Source: Baffinella frigidus
Taxonomy: Eukaryota > Cryptophyceae > Cryptomonadales > Baffinellaceae
Direction: 5' to 3'
DNA length: 10,901 nucleotides
NCBI GenBank assembly: GCA_026770585.1
Contig: MU646689.1
Location: forward strand, 284,775-295,675
The position numbers were made by a program, and so were the translations under genes. Below the pieces are notes generated by a model, which did not search any database, had not been told where the DNA came from, and saw only the letters and a program-made list of their open reading frames with translations. Each line of letters begins with the position of its first letter. Position 1 is the first letter of the stretch. Positions 5,941 through 10,788 of the stretch are shown piece by piece.

Positions 5941-5953
5941 CTTCGAGACACCG

Positions 5954-6095
5954 AAACGTCATTGTCCATGACGTTCTATTTCCGGAGAACGATTCGGAGA
6001 TACATGTAACATGAATCTCGGCCGGAAAAAAGAACATCCTCTTTGTTCCTCAGAGACGTGTCAAGGGAAAGTCTCACATCTCCCTTGGACGTGTT
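5954..6095. repeat. Three consecutive small hairpins
   Basis: AACGTCAT/ATGACGTT at about 5955-5975; TTCCGG ... GGAGATACATG/CATGAATCTCGG ... CCGGAA at about 5980-6026; and ACGTGTCAAGGGA/TCCCTTGGACGTG at about 6056-6093. Together with the hairpins to the left they make an unbroken series just upstream of the coding candidate. Confidence 0.75.
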
Positions 6096-6149
6096 GATCG
6101 GCGATCCCTGAGACGAGACCCCAGGATCCTACACGTGACTCAGGCGAGC

Positions 6150-6662
6150 ATGGACAATGGCGGCTTGTTGATGAGCCCCTTCGGCGCGGCCATCTTGAAC
6201 CGGGGAACGCGCTGGGAGACCAGAAAGGTGGCTGGAAAGGGGGCGGCCGGTGTTCCCCCTCTCACGCGCGCTAGCTCTGGCCCTGTGACGCGCAAAGGCT
6301 CCACGCGGTCCTTGCTCCTGTACAAGGAACGCGGCATCGGTCGGAGCGCCGCGTCGGTCACGGGGAAGCGCATGGCGAGCGTCCTCTCTGCGAAAGCGTC
6401 GGTGGTTCCTGACAGCACCGCGTTGCCCTCTCCGAAGCGCTCGGCGAGCTCGCCCAACTCCCAGATGAAAGGGGTGGCGTTGCGGCGCACGCCAAGCATC
6501 GACACCAAACCGAAAAGCTTTCACTCGGCGGTTAAAGCGGCGCAGAGGAAGGCAGGGATCCAAGGGGGGCTGGTCAAGAAGAGAATGACCGAATGGGCGA
6601 CGGAAGGTAAGACGTCGGCGCTGTGCAAAGATATGGGCCGGAGCCTCACGGTTCGAAAATAG
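6150..6662 (+). CDS. Hypothetical small, strongly basic protein (170 aa)
   Basis: I do not recognise this protein. It is the only coding candidate I would defend. The frame runs 513 bp from ATG at 6150, which has A at -3 and G at +4, to TAG at 6660-6662. A GTG lies in frame at 6135, and the frame is open upstream to about 6015, so the 5' end is uncertain and a missing upstream exon is possible. Third codon positions are mostly G or C in this frame. The opposite strand is also open but translates to an Arg/Ala-rich string typical of an antisense shadow. By my count the product has about 33 Lys/Arg against 8 Asp/Glu, one Cys, and no hydrophobic stretch long enough for a membrane segment. It is rich in Ser, Thr, Ala and Gly, with TRKxxxR repeats and proline-directed SP/TP sites such as PSPKR and RRTPS. 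This suggests a disordered nucleic-acid- or polyanion-binding protein, which is inference only. No repeat family enters the ORF. Short length and lack of homologs leave room for a chance ORF. Confidence 0.5.
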   Translation: MDNGGLLMSPFGAAILNRGTRWETRKVAGKGAAGVPPLTRASSGPVTRKGSTRSLLLYKERGIGRSAASVTGKRMASVLSAKASVVPDSTALPSPKRSASSPNSQMKGVALRRTPSIDTKPKSFHSAVKAAQRKAGIQGGLVKKRMTEWATEGKTSALCKDMGRSLTVRK

Positions 6663-6814
6663 TGAGCGTGGTGCCATCGCATAGGCAGCCTCGTGTGGGC
6701 ATGCTCAGGGGCAGCCAAATGTTCTGTGCTGGGGGAGAGAGATGTCCCCTCCCACTTGATGTGTGAGGAGTAAACAGTACAAGGACTGAACGAGCCGCCG
6801 GTTCCAGCGCATGG
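6663..6814. other. Spacer after the coding candidate
   Basis: Unique sequence between the stop codon and family A copy A6. No AATAAA is seen; AGTAAACAG near 6769 is the nearest AT-rich motif. Confidence 0.4.
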
Positions 6815-6935
6815 TGCAGGGGTACCTCGCTCGTAAGAAACTGCCCCCCCCCTAGGAACACCACAGGGCCCTAGGCATAGGCCTACTGTAGGGTCCTAGG
6901 GGGTGGCCGTTTCTTATGAGCGAGGTACCCCTGTA
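6815..6935 (-). mobile_element. Family A palindromic MITE, full length (copy A6)
   Basis: TGCAGGGGTACCTCGCTCGT at the left and TTATGAGCGAGGTACCCCTG at the right enclose the reversed core AGGCCTACTGTAGGGTCC. The copy abuts family F copy F2 within 10 bp. Confidence 0.9.
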
Positions 6936-6943
6936 CGGTACCC

Positions 6944-7108
6944 CCACACAGCGGGCTACGAAGGGATTTTCGGGCGCCGGCCGAGAACCCGATTTTCCGT
7001 TACCTTATCCGTAGGTAGCCCTCTATGTACCTACGGGTTGCCTACCGTAGGGTCCTGGGTCTTATCGCTTAGGGGTTATTCAAAATCCCGTCGAAGTCCG
7101 CTGTGTGG
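6944..7108 (-). mobile_element. Family F inverted-repeat element, full length (copy F2)
   Basis: The 165-bp element has ends CCACACAGCGG and CCGCTGTGTGG. Its interior is F3 in reverse: TTTTCCGTTACCTTATCCGT, TGCCTACCGTAGGGTCCTGG, TTAGGGGTTATTCAAAATCC. The F2/F3 match over almost the whole length confirms it as a family and not a chance inverted repeat. Confidence 0.9.
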
Positions 7109-7250
7109 CTTACCACCAATCCTCACAGGAGGACCAAATCGTCGATTTTAAGATCTCGGATTTCCCCTACGGAGGGGTCGGATTCGAACCCTCTGTCCCG
7201 AGGAAATCGCTCAAAATAATCGTCGATTTGGTCCAACCCTTGGTGGTAAG
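7109..7250. mobile_element. 142-bp inverted-repeat element L
   Basis: The ends CTTACCACCAA and TTGGTGGTAAG are perfect inverted repeats. A second pair lies inside: GGACCAAATCGTCGATTTTA and TAATCGTCGATTTGGTCC. The central CGGATTCGAACC is a tRNA B-box look-alike in reverse, but no tRNA folds. It is seen once here and sits exactly between F2 and B4, overlapping the first bases of B4. Confidence 0.75.
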
Positions 7251-7342
7251 TGGCGAGCAGGCGCGTACGCCCAACCGTAGGACCCCAGGACCTGCCCAGG
7301 ACCTCTTTGCGGTCAAATCTGACCGCATGGCCGCTTAAGGGA
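7247..7342 (+). mobile_element. Family B palindromic MITE (copy B4)
   Basis: TAAGTGGCGAGCAGGCGCGT at the left and GGCCGCTTAAGGG at the right, with CCGTAGGACCCCAGGACC, CCCAGGACCTCTT and GCGGTCAAATCTGACCGC inside. The left terminus lacks the leading CCCT. Confidence 0.82.
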
Positions 7343-7343
7343 T

Positions 7344-7357
7344 AGGGGTACCTCGTG
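7344..7357 (+). mobile_element. Family A terminal fragment
   Basis: TAGGGGTACCTCG matches the left end of family A, then diverges. Truncated remnant beside B4. Confidence 0.55.
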
Positions 7358-7419
7358 TACATGCCCGCCCAACACACGTCCCCTTTGCCTAACAGTTATG
7401 CGAGTGCGTTGGCTTCCTT

Positions 7420-7690
7420 GCAAGATGCTGCACTGGACACTCTCCTCGCACCAAAAATGCTTTCTCTGCAGATCTCACCGCGGTTAGTATTTATGATATA
7501 TACGCCACGGCAACGAAATTTACTACACACATGGATCATACTAGTAATTATTAAAGCATGTGTGTAGTAAATTTCGTTGCCGTGGCGTATTTATCATAAA
7601 TACTCGTCCGGATGAGATCCTTTCTTCGGGAGGGCGAGGGGTTCGCATATGTTGGAAGAAATCAAAACCTCAAGGACCTAAAGGACCACC
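7420..7690 (-). repeat. Dispersed repeat D, reversed and split by E1 (copy D4)
   Basis: The right part (7615-7690) reads in reverse as GGTCCTTTAGGTCCTTGAGG, then CAACATATG, then CCCTCCCGAAGAAAGGAT. The left part (7425-7470) reads in reverse as CTGCAGAGAAAGCATTTTTG and then a CAGTGCAG-like motif. The two halves are adjacent in D1-D3, so family E copy E1 interrupted an existing D copy. Confidence 0.82.
7471..7619. mobile_element. Family E foldback element (copy E1), long near-perfect arms
   Basis: The outer ends are GATCTCACC and GGATGAGATC. From AGTATTTATGAT inward through ACGCCACGGCAACGAAATTT and ACTACACACATG the arms match almost perfectly (one mismatch in the outer 23 bp), around a centre with TACTAGTAAT. 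It lies inside D4. The arms are far better preserved than those of E2, so this is the younger copy. Confidence 0.88.
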
Positions 7691-7736
7691 CTCGCTGCCC
7701 TCCCTCCTGGCCCTGGCGGAAGCTCCCTAAGATATA

Positions 7737-7840
7737 CCCCTCAAGTGGCGAGTAGACCCATACGCACTACCGTAGGGCCCTAGCTAGGACCTGCCTAGGA
7801 CCTCTTGGAGGTCAATTTTGACCCACTCGCCACTGAGGAT
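7737..7840 (+). mobile_element. Family B palindromic MITE (copy B5)
   Basis: CCCCTCAAGTGGCGAG and CTCGCCACTGAGGA form the ends. The interior is TACCGTAGGGCCCTAG, CTAGGACCTGCCTAGGACC and GGTCAATTTTGACC. Confidence 0.9.
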
Positions 7841-7881
7841 CCTATGAGGAGGCGGTTTCTTATGAGCGAGGTACCCCTGTA
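7838..7881. mobile_element. Family A right half (copy A7), truncated
   Basis: GAGGCGGTTTCTTATGAGCG followed by AGGTACCCCTGTA is the right arm only. The left arm is absent and B5 abuts the break. Confidence 0.8.
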
Positions 7882-7946
7882 CGCCCACGATGTCTCCCTT
7901 TGCATACACCGTGTGCGTAGAGTGTGTTGTGCGCATGGCCTCTCTC

Positions 7947-8189
7947 TACAGGGGTACCTCGCTCATGAGAAAACGCCGTCCCCCAGGACCCTACAGGGGT
8001 ACCTCGCTCATAAGAAACTGCCCCCCTAGCTAGGACCACCACAGGGCCCTAGGCATGGTCCTACTGTAGGGTCGTAGGGGGAGGCAGTTTCTTATGAGCG
8101 AGGTACCCCTGTACAGTAGGCCTATGCCGAGGGCCCTACGCTGGTCCTAGGGTGAGGGGTAAGTTCCTGATGAGCGAGGTACCCCTGTA
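7947..8189 (+). mobile_element. Family A element (copy A8) split by nested A9
   Basis: The left half 7947-7991 (TACAGGGGTACCTCGCTCAT to GGACCC) and right half 8114-8189 (CAGTAGGCCTATGCC to CCCCTGTA) belong to one + oriented element. Its core TA (CCCTACAGTAGG in other copies) was the insertion target of A9. Removing A9 and one TA restores the family core order. Confidence 0.88.
7992..8113 (-). mobile_element. Family A palindromic MITE (copy A9), nested in A8
   Basis: Full-length, well-preserved copy, flanked by TA on both sides at the centre of A8. Its arms match internally: GAAACTGCC left, GGCAGTTTC right. The nesting gives an empty-site comparison that defines the TIR start as CAGGGG and the target duplication as TA. 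Confidence 0.92.
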
Positions 8190-8214
8190 TGTAGGCCCCT
8201 CCCTGAGAGAGAGA

Positions 8215-8264
8215 TACAGGGGTACCTCGATCATAAGAAAACGCCCCCCCCTCGGACCCTACAG
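8215..8264 (+). mobile_element. Family A left half (copy A10)
   Basis: TACAGGGGTACCTCGATCAT through GGACCCTACAG. It stops where A11 begins. No right half was found. Confidence 0.8.
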
Positions 8265-8312
8265 TACATGGGTACCTCGCTCATAAGAAAGCGCCACCCC
8301 CTAGCACCCTAC
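8265..8312 (+). mobile_element. Family A left half (copy A11) inserted in A10
   Basis: TACATGGGTACCTCGCTCAT through CCCCCTAGCACCCTAC. The target is again a TA in the A10 core. The right half is missing, replaced by unique sequence and then B6. Confidence 0.75.
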
Positions 8313-8339
8313 ATAAAGTGCAGGGTCTATCCTTTACAT

Positions 8340-8446
8340 GTAAGTGGCGAGTAGGCTGATACGCCCTACACATGTACCGTAGGGCCCTAGGACCTGCCTA
8401 GGACCTCTTGGGGGTCAATTTTGACCCCCTCGCCACTCAAGGGGTA
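8340..8446 (+). mobile_element. Family B palindromic MITE (copy B6)
   Basis: GTAAGTGGCGAGTAGGCTGA at the left and CTCGCCACTCAAGGGG at the right. The core CCGTAGGGCCCTAGGACC, TGCCTAGGACCTCTTGG and GGGGGTCAATTTTGACCCCC are intact. Confidence 0.9.
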
Positions 8447-8528
8447 TCCGTTCATTGGCCAGCGGGTCGAAAACGACCCGCAGGGGTCTTAGGCAGGTCC
8501 TAGGACTCTACGGTACGGCATATGAGCC

Positions 8529-8745
8529 TACAAGGGTACCTCGCTCAAAAGAAACTGCCCCCCCCCCCTAGGACCGCCGCAGGACCTAGGCATAGCCCTA
8601 CAGGGGTACCTCGCTCATAAGAAACCGCCCCCCGCTAGGACCATGCCTGGTCCTAGGGGGGGCGCGGTTTCTTATGAGCGAGGTACCCCTGTACTGTAGG
8701 GTCCTAGGGGGGGTCGGTTTCTTATGAGCGAGGTACCCCCTGTTG
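8529..8745 (-). mobile_element. Family A element (copy A12) inside B7, split by A13
   Basis: The left half starts TACAAGGGTACCTCGCTCAA and runs to AGGCATAGCCTA-type core; the right half resumes CTGTAGGGTCC after A13 and ends GGTACCCCCTGTT. A three-level nest: A13 within A12 within B7. Confidence 0.85.
8599..8693. mobile_element. Family A element (copy A13), short, nested in A12
   Basis: A 95-bp internally deleted copy with intact ends (TACAGGGGTACCTCGCTCAT and complement). The core is reduced to GGACCATGCCTGGTCC. Inserted at the core TA of A12 with TA on both sides. Confidence 0.9.
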
Positions 8746-8775
8746 GGCATATGAGCCTACTGGCCACTTAAGGGA

Positions 8776-9015
8776 TAAGAAACCACAACTTAAGAACACA
8801 GACCAGATTAAGGCCCCCCGTTTTCATAATTTAGTACCAGCGGGTTGACTAAATCTTGGGTTTAGTCAACCCTCTTGTACTAATTTAAGAAAAGAGACAA
8901 CGCCCGGTGTCGGAGCACCCGTGTTCTGATGATACCCCAGATACCCCTGGTACAGTGTAGGCCCTCCCCTGGTACAACCCCACCAGAAGTGTCCTTGATG
9001 TGGAGAGAAGCGCCC
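8776..9015. other. Spacer with one perfect 12-bp hairpin (8842-8872)
   Basis: GGGTTGACTAAA (8842-8853) pairs perfectly with TTTAGTCAACCC (8861-8872) around TCTTGGG, with partial outer pairing (TTAGTAC against GTACTAA). The rest is unique sequence; CCCCTGGTACA occurs twice near 8945 and 8968. Confidence 0.7.
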
Positions 9016-9137
9016 TACAGGGGTACTTCGCTCACAAGAAAGCGCCCCCCCCCCAGGACCACCATAGGGCCCTAGGCATAGGCCTACTGTAGGGTCCTGG
9101 GGGGGGGGCGGCTCCTTATGAGCGAGGTACCCCTGTA
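9016..9137 (-). mobile_element. Family A palindromic MITE, full length (copy A14)
   Basis: The left end is TACAGGGGTACTTCGCTCAC and the right end TTATGAGCGAGGTACCCCTG, bordered by TA, with core AGGCCTACTGTAGGGTCC. The left terminus has two substitutions. Confidence 0.9.
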
Positions 9138-9218
9138 CATGTAGAGTGCACATGACCTCTCTTGGCGCCCTGGCTCCTTTAAGTCCTTTAGATGGTCCAT
9201 CCAAGGGATGCACTATGT

Positions 9219-9256
9219 GGGGCGCGGCCTCTCATGAGCTCTCAGGTACTCCTGTA
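9219..9256. mobile_element. Degraded family A right end
   Basis: GGGGCGCGGCCTCTCATGAG then CTCTCAGGTACTCCTGTA is a mutated right arm immediately before A15. It shares TA at 9255-9256 with the left border of A15. Confidence 0.55.
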
Positions 9257-9376
9257 CAGGGGTACCTCGCTCATAAGAAACCGCCCCCACCCCTAGGACC
9301 CCCATAGGACCCTAGGCATGGTCCTACTGTAGGGTCCTAGGGGGAGGCGGTTTCTTATGAGCGAGGTACTCCTGTA
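9255..9376 (-). mobile_element. Family A palindromic MITE, full length (copy A15)
   Basis: Well-preserved copy. The arms match internally (GAAACCGCCCC left, GGCGGTTTC right); the core is GGACCCCCATAGGACCC, then GGTCCTACTGTAGGGTCC. TA at both borders. Confidence 0.92.
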
Positions 9377-9453
9377 GGCTCATACACCCTAGTTTGCCGG
9401 TAGTGAGGCTCATAACGTGCCTGCGCCGGCCGCAGCCCTTACATCGGCGCAAG

Positions 9454-9473
9454 CCCTTACAACCGTGTAAGGG
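9454..9473. repeat. Small perfect hairpin
   Basis: CCCTTACA and TGTAAGGG pair around ACCG. The left arm CCCTTACA is also present at 9436-9443. Confidence 0.75.
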
Positions 9474-9489
9474 TCCTAACCCCCCCTGT

Positions 9490-9577
9490 CCCTCAAGTGG
9501 CGAGGCGGTCAAAATTGACCGCCAAGAGGTCCTAGCTAGGCAGGTCCTAGGGTCCTACGGTAGGGTGTATGAGCCTA
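9490..9577 (-). mobile_element. Family B element (copy B8), right end replaced by A16
   Basis: CCCTCAAGTGGCGAGGCGGT, AAAATTGACCGCCAAGAGGT, AGGCAGGTCCTAGGGTCC, CGGTAGGGTGTATGAGCCTA. Exactly at the TA of GAGCCTA the sequence switches to CAGGGGTACCTCG. This is the same position in B that A12 used in B7. Confidence 0.87.
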
Positions 9578-9616
9578 CAGGGGTACCTCGCTCATAAGAG
9601 ACCGCGCCCCCCTAGG
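9576..9616. mobile_element. Family A left arm (copy A16)
   Basis: TACAGGGGTACCTCGCTCAT to GACCGCGCCCCCC, then interrupted by A17. No matching right arm is found. Confidence 0.8.
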
Positions 9617-9690
9617 AGTACCTCCCTCATAAGAAAGCGCCCCCCCCCCCTAGGACCACCGTAGGGCCCTAGGCATGGTCCTACAGAAGG
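9617..9690 (-). mobile_element. Family A left arm and core (copy A17)
   Basis: TAGGAGTACCTCCCTCATAA to GGACCACCGTAGGGCCC and GGCATGGTCCTACAG, with a mutated terminus. It lacks the right arm. Confidence 0.75.
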
Positions 9691-9694
9691 GCCC

Positions 9695-9782
9695 TACAGG
9701 GGTACCTCGCTCATAAAAAAACGATCACCCCCTGAGGCCCTACAGTAGGCCTGTGCCTAGTAGGGCCCTATGGTGGTCCTAG
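9695..9782 (+). mobile_element. Family A left arm and core (copy A18)
   Basis: TACAGGGGTACCTCGCTCAT to GGCCCTACAGTAGGCCTG, then CCTAGTAGGGCCC and GGTGGTCCTAGG. It carries a TAG insertion in CCTAGTAGG that is shared with the element at 9785-9892. The right arm is missing. Confidence 0.82.
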
Positions 9783-9784
9783 GC

Positions 9785-9892
9785 ATCCCTTAAGTGGCCA
9801 GGCGGTCAAATTTGACCGCCAAGAGGTCCTAGGCAGGTCCTAGGGCCCTACAGTAGGCCTATGCCTAGTAGGTCCCTATGGTGGTCCTAGGG
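9785..9892 (-). mobile_element. Chimeric B/A element (copy B9)
   Basis: The left 58 bp is family B (ATCCCTTAAGTGGCCAGG, GCGGTCAAATTTGACCGC, AGGCAGGTCCTAGGGCCC). The right part is the family A core GGCCCTACAGTAGGCCTATG then CCTAGTAGG and GGTGGTCCTAGGG, carrying the same TAG insertion as A18. The junction falls in GGTCCTAGGGCCCTA, a string common to both families. Confidence 0.8.
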
Positions 9893-10012
9893 ATACGTCC
9901 CTGAGGCTCATAACCTACTCGAGCGCGGGGAGGTGCATGACTCGCCAGATCTCGTGTGCGCCGACGAGGGACCCCACCTGCCATGAGGGGTGAGGCGTTT
10001 CGTTAGGTTAGG
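9893..10012 (+). repeat. Dispersed repeat P, copy 1
   Basis: GCATGACTCGCCAGATCTCG is followed by TGTGCGCCGACGAGGG and then a 25-bp segment ACCCCACCTGCCATGAGGGG plus TGAGG (9971-9995). The latter recurs exactly at 10344-10368. The first part resembles 10193-10217 (TCATGACGCGCCACTTCTCG). Confidence 0.7.
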
Positions 10013-10064
10013 GATTTCGTTGGAAAAGGCGGCAGTTCTGGACCGCTTTTCCTAAGTCGATTCC
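10011..10064 (+). repeat. Dispersed repeat G, copy 1
   Basis: GGATTTCGTTGGAAAAGG, CGGCAGTTCTGGACC, CTTTTCCTAAGTCGATTCC. It aligns with 10706-10757 with small differences. GGAAAAGGCGG and CCGCTTTTCC within it form a hairpin. Confidence 0.78.
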
Positions 10065-10092
10065 TCCACAGAACCAACACCTTAAGTTGTTG

Positions 10093-10159
10093 GTATGTCC
10101 AGGGCCCTATGGTGGTCCCAGGGGGGGGGGCGCTTTCTTATGAGCGAGGTATCCCTGTG
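10093..10159 (+). mobile_element. Family A right half (copy A19), truncated
   Basis: CAGGGCCCTATGGTGGTCCC, a G-run, CGCTTTCTTATGAGCGAGGT and ATCCCTGTG. Only the core edge and right arm remain. Confidence 0.8.
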
Positions 10160-10404
10160 TGAATCTGAATGCTCTACTTCCCCGCGGGGATGGTCATGAC
10201 GCGCCACTTCTCGTGTGAGGACCGGGTCCTGGACGGGCCCGCCTCGGGTAAAAGGGCTCCAAGGGAGAGCGCCTAGAAGTAGTTGTAAGGAATCCTGTCA
10301 GTGAATCATCAGAGATCGGAGAGCTCACGCGGCATGCCTTCACACCCCACCTGCCATGAGGGGTGAGGGGTGAGGCTTCAGAGGGAGTTTGTGCTAGCAA
10401 CACT
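10160..10404. repeat. Spacer with dispersed repeat P, copy 2
   Basis: Contains the diverged first part of P (about 10190-10217) and the exact 25-bp second part (10344-10368), separated by about 125 bp of unique sequence that is absent from copy 1. No gene is recognised. Confidence 0.6.
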
Positions 10405-10565
10405 CCACACAGCGGACTTCGACGGGATTTTGAATAACCCCTAAGCGACAAGACCTAGGACCCTACGGTAGGCAACCCGTAGGGACATAGGGGGGTTCCT
10501 ACGGATAAGGTAACGGAAAGGTGGCCCGATTTGGGCCGAAAACCCCTTTGAAGCCCGCTGTGTGG
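10405..10565 (+). mobile_element. Family F inverted-repeat element, full length (copy F3)
   Basis: CCACACAGCGG and CCGCTGTGTGG ends, 161 bp. The interior matches F1 in order: GGGATTTTGAATAACCCCTA, CTAGGACCCTACGGTAGGC, AACCCGTAGGGACATAGGGG, GGTAACGGAAAGG. Apart from the extra segment in F1, it is the best reference copy of the family here. Confidence 0.92.
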
Positions 10566-10645
10566 ATAACTCCCTAGTAATAATAATAATTGTCTCCTTT
10601 CGTACACACCGACGAGTTACCCCACCTAGTTTTCGGAGTTCGGGA

Positions 10646-10703
10646 TTTAGGTCCTTAAGGTTCTTCGAGCTCCCAAGATAGGCGGGCACTGGAACTGGTT
10701 CTG
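10646..10703 (+). repeat. Dispersed repeat M, copy 2
   Basis: 58-bp ungapped match to 3356-3413 (50 of 58 bases by eye). Here it lies next to repeat G copy 2. Confidence 0.85.
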
Positions 10704-10705
10704 AT

Positions 10706-10757
10706 GGGTTTCGTTAGAAAAGGGGGCAGTTCTGGGCCTCTTTCCTAAGTCAATTCC
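10706..10757 (+). repeat. Dispersed repeat G, copy 2
   Basis: GGGTTTCGTTAGAAAAGGG, GGCAGTTCTGGGCC, TTTCCTAAGTCAATTCC, matching 10011-10064. Confidence 0.78.
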
Positions 10758-10788
10758 GTTCGGGATTAGGGTTCTGAGGGAGTTTCTT

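Larger units (their letters stand above)
8451..8775 (-). mobile_element. Family B element (copy B7) split by A12/A13
   Basis: The left portion (8451-8530) runs through CGGGTCGAAAACGACCCG, TTAGGCAGGTCCTAGGACTC and GGCATATGAGCCTA. The right end TGGCCACTTAAGGG lies beyond the nested family A elements. The 14 bp GGCATATGAGCCTA is present on both sides of the insertion (8517-8530 and 8746-8759). Confidence 0.82.

Noticed and set aside
6129-6677. 182-codon frame on the minus strand opposite the coding candidate
   Set aside because: Its third positions do not show the G/C preference and the product is an Arg/Ala/His-rich string, as expected of an antisense shadow of a GC3-rich + strand gene.
7170-7215. 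Possible tRNA on the minus strand (GGGTTCGAATCC resembles a T arm)
   Set aside because: The arms around TTCGAAT do not pair beyond two bases, and no acceptor, D or anticodon stem can be formed. The motif is the centre of inverted-repeat element L.
9895-9925. GAGGCTCATAAC string as an initiator-tRNA anticodon arm
   Set aside because: No flanking stems or T arm are present. The string recurs at 9405 as part of ordinary family-B-adjacent sequence.
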